A DNA stretch of 64,000 nucleotides from NCBI GenBank assembly GCA_950022655.1, contig OX465580.1, positions 123,177,016 to 123,241,015 of the forward strand, in the 5' to 3' direction. The DNA comes from Alentia gelatinosa (lineage: Eukaryota > Annelida > Polychaeta > Phyllodocida > Polynoidae). How positions within the stretch are numbered: the first letter of the stretch is position 1; each line of letters begins with the position of its first letter. Below are positions 1 through 12,743 of the stretch, one piece after another. Below the pieces are notes generated by a model, which was given only the letters and a program-made list of their open reading frames with translations, did no database searches and was not told the origin of the DNA. The position numbers and the translations under genes were made by a program.

Positions 1-427
1 GCTTAGCATGCATTGTTGTTGGTGAGCTACATACATATACATACAACCTGGGCCATCGAGACCCTGGTATACAAACACACATACATATACATTATATTAT
101 AGATCTATATAATAACTCATCCAATGTCGTCAAGGATCTCAACGCGCACTGCCCCACCGTTCCCTATTTGCGGGCTGGTTACAAAAATGTTGATCACAGT
201 TGTGGTAATTATATTACACAGCCTTTGGTTTTGAAGTTGATGTCCAGCTCATTTAGTCCCCTGAGAGGTTCTGCTATGACACAAGTTGAAAATATAGTTA
301 ACAATAATAATAAAAAAAGACACAATATTATACCCTAAATTCATATTTAGAAGTCGCGGCTTGCAAACGGGTTGATTCCCGAACCAGTAGCAAATTACTG
401 CTACCAGTTAAAGAATATTGAAGATAC

Positions 428-460
428 ATATATATATATATACTTTATATGTGTATATAT
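428..460. repeat. TA-rich microsatellite
   Basis: Alternating TA run followed by TA/TG-rich sequence. No gene association is visible. Confidence 0.8.
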
Positions 461-716
461 TTTTGGTTGAATGTATGGCTTTGGGAGGGGGGAGGACCTT
501 GTTATGCCCCAAGGCTTTATGTTGGGGTGCTGCTTAAAAGGGCTTTAGTAACACAATTATGGTCATTTAGTTTTACAGAGTTCAACAGTCAGGGTGCGTC
601 TTCTGAGTACGAAATTTATGGTAGTTTTTCTTGCTGATATCTCATCTTTTTTATTCCTTAGGTCCAGCTGTACATACCAGTGGTCGAATCATGTGATAGA
701 TTAGATTTTACAGAGT

Positions 717-717
717 G

Positions 718-750
<33 letters not shown>

Positions 751-765
751 TATACATACACAGAT
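717..765. repeat. compound (TA)n(CA)n microsatellite
   Basis: A TA run of about 20 nt passes directly into a CA run and then TACA-type repeats. Minus-strand reading gives an artificial Ile-Tyr/Cys-Val peptide, which I do not count as a gene. Confidence 0.9.
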
Positions 766-3560
766 GCGACAGGTTATTTTCTGGCATTCGTAGGTGATAA
801 TCATAGGTTGTCGTGCATGCTTTGGTTTGTTGCAATATTTCATTTTATCGCATGTGTATGCTCTGCAGGCAAAGTTGCTACGCCCTAGTCAGGTTGGTAC
901 ATATATACTAAATGTCACAAGCTTAATGTTTACAACCGTCAGAAGGTGCATTGATTCTTTGTTTTTGTTATAGAATTGAACACGGTTCCCTTTTTTTTCC
1001 AGGATGTTTTTTTTATCATAAAAAGAAATTGTCCAAGAAGAAAGCTAAGTGTTTTACATTATTGATTGAGTTGATCACGCTGGACTTCCTTATAAAGCAG
1101 GACCAATCCTAATGACGGCATTTACATTGGTGGTCACTGAGTCACCATGTCCATTGTTAAGACTACGATGAGTTGGAGGATATTGACGGAGATTCCCTTT
1201 TGTAAGGTAGTGACACTTGAGACTAGTATTACACAGTGTTCTTTTGTAGGCAGAGGGCTTTCATGTAAACGTAATTGGATTGTGCATCTATAGTGCTGTA
1301 ACCATGGAAATTGTTACCATGGAGGTAACGGCCTCAGCAGTGCTTCGGGTAAACCACAGTGACTTCCTAAATAGTCCTCAATATGGCAGTATGAGAAATA
1401 ATACCGGTTATTCAGTGTTTCCTATGTACCGAACTGCGCAGAGTGTTTGTAGTAATGCTTGAATCACATTTGCTTTGAATTCCTGCCGATTACTAGGTGT
1501 ATGATAAGTTACCTTTTCGTCTACGAGATCCCATTTTGGTCGCATGGAAATGCTACAACAAAACAACATGACCACACCATAAAAACGGATATATAGTTTT
1601 ATTCGGTTGATGCTTATCATCAAATTCAGGGAGATCACCTATGACTCTGGTATATATTATGCGTCATTGCTACAAATTCCTATTCCTCGTCTAGCTATCG
1701 GTTACCTGTACCCTCTACTCTGACTCTTTACACTGAAAACTTTTCAGTGGTTGGTATCCTACAGAAATCTCTTGATGAAAACGTAACTCTTGAGTCTAAC
1801 TGACTTATCTTAACTTTATTCGTGGATTGACTGAAAAGCATTGGCCATCTACGCTACATACTCCAGTACAATATGAAAGCTGCAACTTTCCGTTCTTATT
1901 CTGTACTGCAGTTTTATATCTTTTTGTATAATTATCATCACCGCTTCAGTTGTGAGCTACTGTCTGATCCGATGTATGGTATGCTAGAGACCCATTGTTG
2001 ATAGCAAATATAATGCAAGCCTTTCGTTTGTATTTTATCACGGACGATGAGGGAGGCTTATTGTTGTGGATAAGAAATACAAAGCCGTGCATGAAGGTAT
2101 TATGCTATCACTTGGCCATGCTTCTGTAATGTCAAAGCTTTTGATTTGCTCATGAGGTTGTGAATGTGAGTACTCCAGTCGCAGTGGTTGGTGATTTTTC
2201 GCCTTCCTTCTCATTTGACCAATATCTCTGTGATGTGCCCACATGTTGGTTTAACTACGAGCGTGCAGTTGACAAGCCCTAGTTTATAAATACCATGTTT
2301 TAATCATTCAACCCTCACTAAGAGACAATTCGTCGGCCTGCCGTGCACTTTATATACATACACTGTTGAAAAGGGATGTTATATTTTCAGTCAGTCCTAC
2401 GTTATGTTCACGTCTGTACATATCCATGTTGTATTACGCATTTTTCAGTTGGGTTTTGGGTTTCGGAAGCTCCGGCCTTCGCTGTGTATTATAGAGACTG
2501 TGGAGGTAGGCTTGTGATTCACACCGACGCAAACTTCACAACTGCCAGCCAGGTTTTGGCACGCCCTATTTTCTACCCGGTTTTTACAGCAGCAGTATTT
2601 CATTGACAGCACTTAAACCGTTCACTGAGATACGTATCGGTCATGTTATAGGTTCGTACTCACAGTTGTGTTGTTATTAAGGAAACTATTCTATTGTATC
2701 ATGCCCCATCGAGACAACTTTCTATTCATTTATCCTGTGAGGCTAGATGTGTCTTTGTATTTTCTATCACAACTATGTCTGTATTATGAGGGGGAGTAGA
2801 GTTGACATGATTTAATGCGCAGTGATTGGCCCACATGAAGTATGTTTCATCGCATAAGCGATTCATCATTGAACAAGATGAGGGGCTGGTTGGTTAGGTC
2901 CATGGGCGCTTCGTGGATAATTTTCCTCACAAATACACCTTTACTAATATGTGGGCCAGTAATTCACAGATAAACAATTTCAAAGCGTAGACACTATTAT
3001 GCGCGTCCCCTTTATGAAACACGCCCCAAGATCACGTTTCGCGTCATTTTACATAATTGTACCAAGGCTGTTTAGTAAAGTGGCAGCGTGCGATATTTCC
3101 ACAATCAAGATTCGAGAGAGATTTAACTGAGAGTGAATTATGCCCATCCGATGACTCCTTTATACGCCAGCAATTGTGATCGCCCAGCTGTAGTTTTATT
3201 TCATTCTTAAGACGCAGGCCAAGTCCCCTACACAAACTACACGATATTGCTAAATTCTTATTTTCCCAAAGCATGTGCTATAAAACGTCTTCAATTCTTA
3301 GTCGATTTCTAAAACTACTACAAGAAACCCCATCCAAGTATCCGAGGTTATTGATAAGTCATCATAGAAATCAGCATGATATCAACATGATATCAACACC
3401 TCTCAGATAGTATCTGCCACAGAAAACATAACCCAATACTCTAGCATGATATCCTCAGCCCCGACAACGGTAACATTGTGACGATATGTTTGGCTATTCT
3501 TAGGTATTATGACATTTTATGTGCTGAGATTGTAATATCAGTCCACCATGTGTAGGTATT

Positions 3561-3690
3561 TATCTCACCCCTGGTATTTTCCTCCATAGACTTAACATTG
3601 GGAACTTATACTGAACGCCCATGGGATATTTAAAAAAACAAACAATGGGTGATTATGTTACAAAGGTTGGTCAATGATAGGGGTGAGATA
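3561..3690. mobile_element. MITE-like element with TATCTCACCCCT ends
   Basis: The left end 3,561-3,572 reads TATCTCACCCCT and the right end 3,679-3,690 is its exact reverse complement, giving a 130-bp element without coding capacity. If the outer TA is the target duplication this would fit TA-inserting (mariner-like) elements; that assignment is inference. The same ends flank 5,694-5,957. Confidence 0.6.
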
Positions 3691-3752
3691 AAATCCGAAC
3701 CGCACTCGAATCATAGCCACTGAAGATATGCCATTCATTTTGGTTTGCTATG

Positions 3753-3860
3753 TAATCTTACTCGCCTTTGCCTCATGAGATTACTCCACAACAAAATCCC
3801 ATGGTATATATTCAAGACCTATCGATCTTGATGCAGTTCCTTCTTAATACTCCATAGCCT
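3753..3860. repeat. dispersed repeat, copy A
   Basis: This stretch is similar to 15,829-15,935: both hold a TTACTCG/ACACTCGG core followed by TTTGCC, a GAGATTA, then CATGGTATAT and GATGCAGTTCC at matching spacing. The first 30 bp form an imperfect hairpin. It is probably an old copy of a non-coding transposon; the family is not identified. Confidence 0.6.
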
Positions 3861-5693
3861 TTTGGTTTATGCACTGAGTGTTTGTGGCCTTCTCTACTCT
3901 CCAAGGAAATACCCAACACGAAACTCCCAAAGACAATTCACATTGAGGGACACTTTTGGGATGGTGAGCAATGAAACGCATATTCTGAGAGCATATGTGT
4001 GGTATATAATTTCGGCTAAATTCTTGATGGGCTCAGTCGTATCAGGAAAAGTAGTTAATATGAATTATAAAATATGAAGTAAGTTTAAACAAGTACAACT
4101 CAACATCTGCCCAAGTAGGTTTAATGGATGGTTTATTGGTACACAACGTTTCGGCAAGAGTAGCCTTTTTCAAGTAGATAAAATAATCTTGCTTCGCACC
4201 TTGTCATGTAGTAGCTGACTTTGGGAGAGTGTTCAGAAATCGCTGAAACCCTCAGAATGCTGTTATGATGGGAATTGAATGCAGGTGGAACCAATGGCTG
4301 CAGGAATGGTTCAGCGAAGTAGATGGTGGTCACACTGGATAGATGAGTTGTCTTCTGTCCCTTTTCTGCCTAAATCTTAACTCATTTTAGCTATGAGTTA
4401 CCAATAGTTTAGGAAATATTGCGGCCGTACAATATTCCTGGCTAGTCATAAGCATAAATTGCCATTCGAAGTTCTGTGAACACAATACAGTACTTGTAGA
4501 GTAACCTTACACTTCTGGTCTATATGACAGGGTGATTTTAAATAAATTAGAGTGAACAGGTTATCACTAGCACTGATATTGTTTGCCATAGCTGGGTATC
4601 GAAATAACGGGATTAGGGTCCATATTGAAGTTTTTAGTGCTTACCACTTTTTACCGACTTCGAAGGAGAATCTTTGTTATTGTTTTCTAGTTTTGGAGTA
4701 GAGCACCAGAAGATCCGCATTCGTTCAAATTCCCATCGCGTAGTATTTATTCAATATACAGTGTCATTTACTTTGCACGAAAGCATATTTTTTACGTTTT
4801 ATATGTATGATTGCTATTGAAATCCCTATTATGTTTTTTCTTCCAAAGTATACGTATTTGATCATTGATGATTCTTGGCACATTCGCTATGTATGTGCAT
4901 CCAGTATATCGAATGTGATATAAAGGAGGCTGGGGGTGTCAGTTGGGGTCATGAAAAGAAAGGAAATATTTATCATGTGGAATCCACTGCCTCAGACCAA
5001 GAAAACATGGAAAACGCATAGTTATTAGCCATGGAATGGGACTGGGGTGGTGGGGAAGTTTGAACCACTGTTTATTGGTGTGAATGAGGCCCAATTTATT
5101 CTCTATTTGTTTTACACAAGAAAAGAGAACTTTACAAACTGAGAATGGAAAAAAATATTTCCTTTGAAAAGAGGGAATCTGCCATAACTGGGGAGCTGTA
5201 CCATTTATTCCACGGAATCGTGTCATCATCTATGTTGGCACTAGATGGCAACAGGAGTGACCTGTAGTGAATTGTATGAGGATTTTCTGATCTGAACATA
5301 TTTTGGCGTACTTCAGCTTAGATTAAATATGAAACAGAAGCTCGGTTTTTAGAAGGGTACTATGTAAGTCCCTTGCTTCTTGTAATGGTCCGACGGGGTA
5401 CTATGGGAATTTGAATATGTAGCTGGATGATCCTCTATGTGGCATTAGTGCAGTGCGGGTACTGTCTTTGGGTTACTAATTCTACTGTGTCGCTACTACC
5501 GTGTGTCATGAATTATATTGATTACAACAACTTATATAGAACTAGATCGAGAATCGTATCAATACACAATATTCCATTTGATAGTTTGGATGCGCTGCAA
5601 TGGTCATCGAGGCGAAGCTGAGTGATAATTATGGCGCATCCAAAAGTGGAGTGGAGTATTGTGTATTTTACAATTTGAGAGCTGTTCTGGATT
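3861..5693. other. no feature recognised
   Basis: No supported gene or repeat apart from a GGCGAAGCTGAGTGA core at 5,607-5,632, related to the dispersed repeats at 3.75, 15.83 and 16.36 kb. Confidence 0.5.
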
Positions 5694-5957
5694 TATCTCA
5701 CCCCTTTCAATGACATTAAATAGCATCATAATATAAGAATGATTCAAATTACTTCATAAATCCAGTTAGGAACGTTTAAATCTCCATGTTAACGTCTTGT
5801 CTTTTCTCTGAAATCCTGGCCGCTGATTGTTTAATCGCCTATGACGTCATCTCACATTCACTCCGCCACGGTCATGGAGTAGCATTGTCACTTTACGGGG
5901 GTGATCGTTGAGTTCTTTTGGTTTTCCTATGGCTAAACTTGTACCAGGGGTGAGATA
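5694..5957. mobile_element. MITE-like element, second copy of TATCTCACCCCT family
   Basis: TATCTCACCCCT at 5,694-5,705 and its perfect reverse complement at 5,946-5,957 bound a 264-bp non-coding segment. The interior differs from the 130-bp element at 3,561, so the two share ends rather than body. Confidence 0.6.
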
Positions 5958-8900
5958 ATTCCTTGGTCTATCACTACTATCAAACCTTACCATGCATTTG
6001 TATCCCGAGTGGGGGTAGTGAGCCTCAGTTCTAGTCTTGTATTGAGATTCTGCGAAGTCCGCCGACGATTTGCCATTGTATATTCAGTCTGATTGACCTA
6101 TTGTAAATAATAATGATAATAATGGTGATAGGCTGATTTTAATGCCAATGATAAGATGAGAAATTGGATCAATCCGTATCGAGGATAATGAGGAGAAGCC
6201 ATCTGGGGGAAATAGGGGACTATGACCGTGAGCTAATTATCTGTTCTATAAATTTAAGTTTCTATTTGTAATGTCTGGTCGATAGTAATGTGATAATCTC
6301 ACCTTCCTGAAGTATTATGCTGATACAGTAGAGTCTGTCTTTCCTGGCCTATCCATGGTCTCAACAAAAATGATGTAGTTAGGAATCAGTATGTCATAGA
6401 TGAAACTTTCACAAACTGAATATTCAAATTTATTACTTCTATTGAAATGAAAGAAACATTCTAAATCCTACTGTGACAATGTTAGATTACATTTTGAATT
6501 ACAATAAGAGGCCTGTTTGCGTGGGTAACATATCTTGGACGAGCCTAAGAGCGAAGTTTCTATATTTGTGGATAGTCAATTCATAGATGGTGACTCAGAA
6601 TGTATTATGGTTAGAAGTATTATTTGTTCTACTCAACCTACTAAAGCTGTTTTCTCAAACCAGATTTTTATAAATGGGATGAAATAAATTGAACTTCATA
6701 AATCTCACGAGAAACATGCATCTGTAATTTGTACTGGGTATAGGATTCAATAAGTACTATCCATATATTGAACGTTGCATGCTAACTGGCCCTGGTTGAA
6801 TATGGGACCCCTCTGATTACGCAATCTTTTTCTGTTTCACCATCCTCCACAGTTGGGGGAGACCAACTCTTACAACTATTTGTATTTCTAACAGGGTGCT
6901 CTCTGCTTGTTTACATTGTACAGAACTCACAAATTCAAGGATAAAATCAGGTACAAACTGTGTTTGTTCTAATCATAATGCAGTCTCGATGAAGGCAATG
7001 TGTTGTTGTAAGTAAAGTTATAGAAAAATGTCGTCTGCTGGTGCTGAATAGATTCAGTAGGATCGGGGAGGAGAGTGAACGCTTCATACTCATTGAAAAT
7101 TGGCATCAAAGAGGATGTAAATTCCCCTCAATGTCAAAAATTGCTAATCTAGTATAAAAACCTATTTTGAGTACGCAAGATGCTTATGGTGAGATTGTTA
7201 TGTCATTTGAGAGGAAATTGTAATTTAGTTTCAGGAGAAATAGAGAGGGGAGGGGGACTCCTGTTTGGTATATCTTACAGCATAATGTCATAGGATCATG
7301 TCGCATAATAGTCCGTATTGGTCAAGCAAATGAAATATTATTCGGGATTATTCATTGGATTCCCCATTATCTCTTTCAGTCTGCCCCCTATTGGCCAATC
7401 GAAAAGGCTTTCTGCCGGTATGCCCATATTAATATAGAATACAGGATATTCAAGTTGTGAGCAGCTAAATAGAATTACAAAGAAATTCCCCTGGTCTTAT
7501 GTTGATATTTATTGACCAGATTATCACATATATACTCTCTAGGGTATTCTCACTTCTCTCGGAACCCCACTCTCGTTATTCTAATTGGTGATATCCTAGT
7601 GCTGAGAAACCAATGCATTTCTACTGTCGATGTGATTTTCTTCCCCGAACGGTGTTATGAACAGGCCATAGTTGATACAAGTATGATTCATAGAAGCGTA
7701 TCTTCTAGATATATTTTTTCAAAAGCGCTGTACAAATTAACCGCGGAAAATTCACACTTCCATATAGAATCGGTGTGGTTTCGTGCAATAGCAGTTGTCA
7801 AAGTGGTTCTAGTTCGAGTATTGACCTTCCGAGATTTGGAGTTGTCCCCCCAAGTTTTCTCCCGAGTGTGATAATTCCCGAATTTCGCCCAGAAACCTGC
7901 CTACTCTGTATGTGGCTTACAACCTTATACTTCACATTGAACTCACATGTACACTGATGTTCCAAGTGATGTGCCGAAACGTATTCAGGAAGCTAAGGAG
8001 AAGAATGAACAAATCTGTGTTTCTCCTGTCTCTCTCTCGTTCAATTTGAGGGGAAATGCCTACCGATACTAATGGGTTGACATGTATATGACTTTTATTT
8101 GTCTGGTTTGTATAAATGAATATCGAGTAACTTATTCGTGTGCAATATGTATATGCCAATGCAGGGGTGTAACTGCTTGCATCAATAAACTCATGTATAT
8201 ACACCCAAGTTGTTTTATAATCATTCTGTTTAAAAGTAAGGGGCCTTTATTATATTGGAGGCTGATAAGCGATAAGATTAGACAAAAACCATTGAATCGT
8301 TTATAAGCTGTTCTGACGCGTGGAGTTGACTTCAAACGTTTCTAATGTAGCCTCATCATGCCCCATTTGTAGTTTAGAACTGATTTTAAGGTGAGTCATC
8401 TTAGTTTACAGGCATAGGATTTTTGTAACATGGCAAGGGCCATAATTCTTCAATTCATTGATCGTAAATCAAAGGAGAAAGATTATTTTGGGGGGGTAAG
8501 GTCACAAGATGACCAAAAAAAATGAAAGATGGTGATCAATATTTGTGCAATTATGACCATTTGAACTCTCTGCTGAAAACAGGAATTCCGTGAAAGTAGC
8601 CCACAATGCAGTAGTCTAAGGGGGTTTCGCCCCCCAACCCTGACCAAGGCACTGTCCCTCGACCCCTTTGTGCCTCTAGGCTGCCCCTGAACCCCCTGCC
8701 GATTTTTCCCCCTAAATTTCCAAATCACTAACGCCGAGCCCCTTTTTACCATGTCCTTAAAATCAGTATCAATAAGGCACAAGCCAACTTTAGCATAACC
8801 CAGTAAAGGCAAAACTGAACAGATATTGTTCCTGAGACCTCTAGACAGAATGAGGCAATCTGTACTATCTAAATTTCAAATTTGTTTACTATCTTTCGCA

Positions 8901-9970
8901 CGAGTGGGGGCAAGACAGAGCAACTGTATGATGTACAAACACACAGGTAAGAATTATATTAACTTGCTTTGAATCCTCCTATTCCATCGTCTATGATCAG
9001 ATTAGTTCATAGGCCTGAACAAATACCTATTAGCTATCACATAAGAAAGTAGAAGCATTTTCTGACTTCATCTTTATTCATGTAATATCAAATTTATTTC
9101 TAGATCTCATATTAGCTTCCTGAACACAGACATGCAGAAACCTATGTATGCAGCGCCGCCAACGGAAAACCATGCAAATCGATAGCCCAAGTAACCATAC
9201 TCCGCCCAGAACTCTTTAGTCTGGTCAATTCAGGGATTAAGAAAGAAACTGATGAGTGTTTAGTCTGTGTCCCAATATCCATCAAGTTTGGAGCGCTCAG
9301 AGATATGAACGAGGGGATAGCCGAGTGAATGTTCTGAAGCGTTTCAAATGAGATGGCTATCGGGGACACAGACCAAACACGAAAATGTTACTGATTGTAT
9401 CTTAGACTTTATAGCTATCTGTTCATCACCCATCGAGTATGAGTATTACTCGCATGCCTGTTGAGAACGAGTTCCTAATGCTAAACCTATGGATATTTAT
9501 ATTAGGCTAAGATAAAGACCCACCGCAAGTTGCAATAGAATTGGTTTCTTCACTATGCTTCTCAGAGAGGTCCCCAGAACATCATACTAAAATCCACCAG
9601 AATCCAAATGGGGAAATATGCCTAATTTGTATAAATCTAATTTAACCACTGAAACACCTACAGCTGTGTCAAAACTCTGGATGATAACATTTTTGAGTGA
9701 TTTAAAAGACTATATTCTTCATTTATCGGCATGTATACCTCTAAGAATAGACATTTGCCTGATGGGGCAGCTCATTTGATCATGAAAGTTAGTTATTAAC
9801 CTAATTCTAATGGGCCCTGGCGACAACGGGACGTAGTACAGTCTAAAGTAACCACATCGTCGTGACTACAGCGACATCCTACGGATTTGTGGTTCTGATC
9901 CACCACCAATGTATTGTTTAAAGACAAATGCTGGTAATTAGGTGATTTCTAAATTCTATTGATTTTTGCA
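5958..9970. other. gene-free stretch
   Basis: No supported gene. The longest open frame (7,512-7,871, 119 codons) has no recognisable motif and overlaps another frame. A C-rich segment at 8,620-8,730 and the G-run at 8,489-8,496 look like parts of a decayed transposon, without ends I can define. Confidence 0.5.
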
Positions 9971-10301
9971 AATAACTCTGGATGATAAATTCCATATATC
10001 AGCAAATAGAAAATGCAAAATAATTGGCATATCACCATACTAACTTTTATGGGAAGGCCATCTGAAAATGTAAGTGCCCAACTATTGGTGTCTATGGGAA
10101 ACTACAATATTTTGACTTTGTTGCTGAATGACACTGATGTTCTATTGCTATCTTCAAATAATTCTGGATTATGATAGTTGGGAACATGTACAAATGAGAA
10201 ATGCTAAAAAATACTATTTCACCATGCTAATTTCTATGGGAAGGCCATCTGAAGAAGGTAAGTGCTTATCTATTGGTGTTTATGGGAAACTGCTATATTT
10301 T
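9971..10301. repeat. diverged tandem duplication, period 186 bp
   Basis: Two adjacent copies start at 9,971 and 10,157. Both hold AATAA(C/T)TCTGGAT, then TATGGGAAGGCCATCTGA, then CTATTGGTGT and TATGGGAAACT in the same order and spacing. Divergence is substantial, so the duplication is old. No coding capacity is seen. Confidence 0.8.
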
Positions 10302-10650
10302 CCATGAACCCAGATGGCATCACTAGTGTTACACCAGGGGGCACTGTGATACCTACCTGCATTTGTCTTTAAAAGGCTGGACCACTAAAATTAGATCGTA
10401 AAACAATAGACTGTTCCTTCATGCCTTTTTTCATTAGGGAACAGGAAAATCTATTTGTTCTAATTATTATATCAAGAAATTTTGAAATGAAATTCCCCAC
10501 TAGTATCAGTGTCTTTACGGTCAGGCAATCTCATCGTATACATCAAACTATTTCGTGTTTGTGACACGTGTTAGGCCCACAGCGGTCGACCATGGCTTAC
10601 TAAGAGATAAACAGTATACCTATAAGTATTGAAAGTCAATAATGCCTGTG
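10302..10650. other. no feature recognised
   Basis: Unique-looking AT-rich sequence between the 186-bp repeat pair and the nested transposon. Confidence 0.5.
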
Positions 10651-10792
10651 TTATGCGGCGTTTCCACCAGCCCATAACAGTGGCGTCAGAATAGGGGGGG
10701 CAGGGGGGGCGGCCGCCCCCCCACTTTTTTGTCACCCAAAAAAAAGTCAGCACCTTCAAATTTAACTGAATCAAGTGTAAAAACTGTCGTGA

Positions 10793-12743
10793 TTTTTCAC
10801 CATGGAAAAGTGTCAAAGTCTGACTCTTTAGCGTACAATGATGGCTAAACCCTGACTTTTCACTGTGGTAAAATATCAAAGTCTAACTATTTAGCGTGCA
10901 ATTAGGGCTAAACTCTGACTTTTCACAGCGGTAATATATCAAAATCTGACTCTTTAGCATGCAAAGATGGCTAAGCCCTGACTTTTCACCATGAAAATAA
11001 GGTCACAGTCTGACCTTTTACTATGCAATGATGGATAAGTCATGACTTTTCACCATGGAAAAGTCTCAAAGTCTGACTCTTTAGCATGCAATGAGGGCTA
11101 AACCCTGACTTTTCACTGTGGTAAAATATCAAAGTCTGACTCTTTAGTGTTCAATGATGGCTAATCCCGGACCTTTCACCATGGAAAAGTGTCAAAGTCT
11201 GACTATTTAGCGTGCAATTAGGGCTAAACCCTGACTTTTCACCATGGTAAAATATCAAAGTCTGACTCTTTAGTATTCAATGATGGCTAATCCCTGACCT
11301 TTCACCATGGAAAAGTGTCAAAGTCTGACTATTTAGCGTGCAATTAAGGCTAAATTCTGACCTTTCACCATGGTAAAATATCAAAATCTGACTCTTTAGC
11401 ATGCAAAGATGGCTAAGCCCTGACTTTTCACCATGGAAATATGTCAAAGTCTGACCTTTTACTATGCAATGATGGATAAGTCATGACTTTTCACCATGGA
11501 AAAGTGTCAAAGTCTGACTCTTTAGCGTGCAATTAGGGCTAAACCCTGACTTTTCACCGTGGTCAAATATCAAAGTCAGACTAATCCCTGACTTTTCAAC
11601 ATGGAAAAGTGTCAAAGTCTGACTCTTTAGCATGCAATGATGGCTAAGCCCTGACTTTTCACTGTGGAAAAATATCAAAGTCTGACTCTTTAGCGTGCAA
11701 AGATGGCTAAGCCCTGACTTTTCACCATTGAAATATGTCAAAGTCTGACCTTTTACCATTCAATGATGGCTAAGGTTTGACTTTTCACCGTGGTAAAATA
11801 TAAAAGTCTGACTCTTTAGCATGCAATGATGGCTAACCCCTGACTTTTCACCATGGAAATATGTCAGAGTCTGACCTTTTACTGTGCAGTGATGGCTAAA
11901 CCCTGACTTTTCACCATGGTAAAATATCAAAGTCTGACTCTTTAGTGTGCAATGATGGCTAGGACATGACTTTTCACCATGGTAAAATATCAAAGTCTGA
12001 CCTTTTACAGTGCAAAGATGGCTAAGCCCTGACTTTCCACAGTGGAAAATGATCAAAATCTGACTCTTTAGCTTGCAATGATGGCTAAGCCCTGACTTTT
12101 CACCATGGAAATATGTCAGAGTCTGACCTTTTACTGTGCAATGGTGGCTAAGCCCTGACTTTTCACCATGGTAAAATATCAAAGTCTGATTCTTTAGCAT
12201 GCAATTAGGGCTATGCCCTGATTTTTTCCCGTGGTAAGATATCAAAGTGTGACTCTTTAGTGTGCAATAATGGCTATGGTTGGTTGGTTGGTTTGATTTA
12301 AAAGTCCAGTTAACCATTGCACGTTCTCACCAGACTTTCTCGAGGTTCTTTTACACCACAAAGGTGGTGATCAAATCTATGAAATGAATTTAGGTGGAAA
12401 CCTCACCCCTACACATTTACCGAGGTGAGAGTTCTTTTACTTCCCACACCACATAGACATGGTATGAGAAGGATTGGCCTTTGATATAGCAGTAAATCTA
12501 CCACTGCTGGGGGTGAAGGAGAAAAGTGGCTGCAGTGGTACCCGAATCAACAAAGTCTGACAACCTCTTTACCACTGAGCTAACTCCCTACCCCGGTCGC
12601 TTTTGTTATGCTTGCATGCAAGCATATCCAGTCTGCACCACGAGGAGGCGAGGCGACACTAGGGTGGACAGCAATTAACAATAATGGCTAAGCCCTGACT
12701 TTTCACTGTGGGAAAGTGTCAAAGTCTGACTTGACGTAACTGT
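10793..12743. repeat. 63-bp minisatellite, about 24 copies, split by a SINE
   Basis: The repeated unit contains TGACTCTTTAGC, GCAATGATGGCTAA, CCCTGACTTTTCACCATGG and AAAATATCAAAGTC, period 63 bp. One short copy lies near 11,575. Copies differ by scattered substitutions. Because 63 is divisible by 3, minus-strand frames stay open for up to 185 codons (11,760-12,317) as a 21-residue repeat. I judge that a consequence of periodicity rather than a gene: a TGC-to-TGA change at 11,760-11,762 breaks the frame and no start context or domain is seen. Confidence 0.9.
12277..12678 (-). mobile_element. tRNA-derived SINE-like insertion
   Basis: The minisatellite is interrupted by 402 bp flanked by an exact 12-bp direct repeat CAATAATGGCTA (12,265-12,276 and 12,679-12,690). 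On the minus strand it holds an A-box-like TAGCTCAGTGGTA near 12,570-12,590, a weak B-box-like GATTCGGGTACC near 12,540, and a (AACC)n-type 3' tail at 12,278-12,291. Target duplication, box and simple-repeat tail together support a pol III SINE. About 90 bp precede the tRNA-like part at its 5' side, which is unusual. Confidence 0.75.

Larger units (their letters stand above)
1..3560. other. gene-free AT-rich DNA
   Basis: I see no supported gene. Open frames on both strands are below 80 codons, have no recognisable domain and no codon signature. The only structures are the two microsatellites listed separately, short runs of TACA near 30-90, and a small ATGATATCAA repetition near 3,370-3,450. 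Confidence 0.6.

Noticed and set aside
1303..1330. GTAACCATGG / CCATGGAGGTAAC inverted similarity
   Set aside because: Short and imperfect; likely chance.
6105..6130. AAT/GAT-rich short repeat
   Set aside because: Too short and interrupted to call a microsatellite.
7512..7871. 119-codon + strand frame
   Set aside because: No recognisable domain and an overlapping second frame of similar length. This length is expected by chance in 20 kb of non-coding DNA.
10571..10879. Minus-strand frame of 102 codons
   Set aside because: It covers the transposon end, homopolymer C/G runs and the first minisatellite copy, with no domain.
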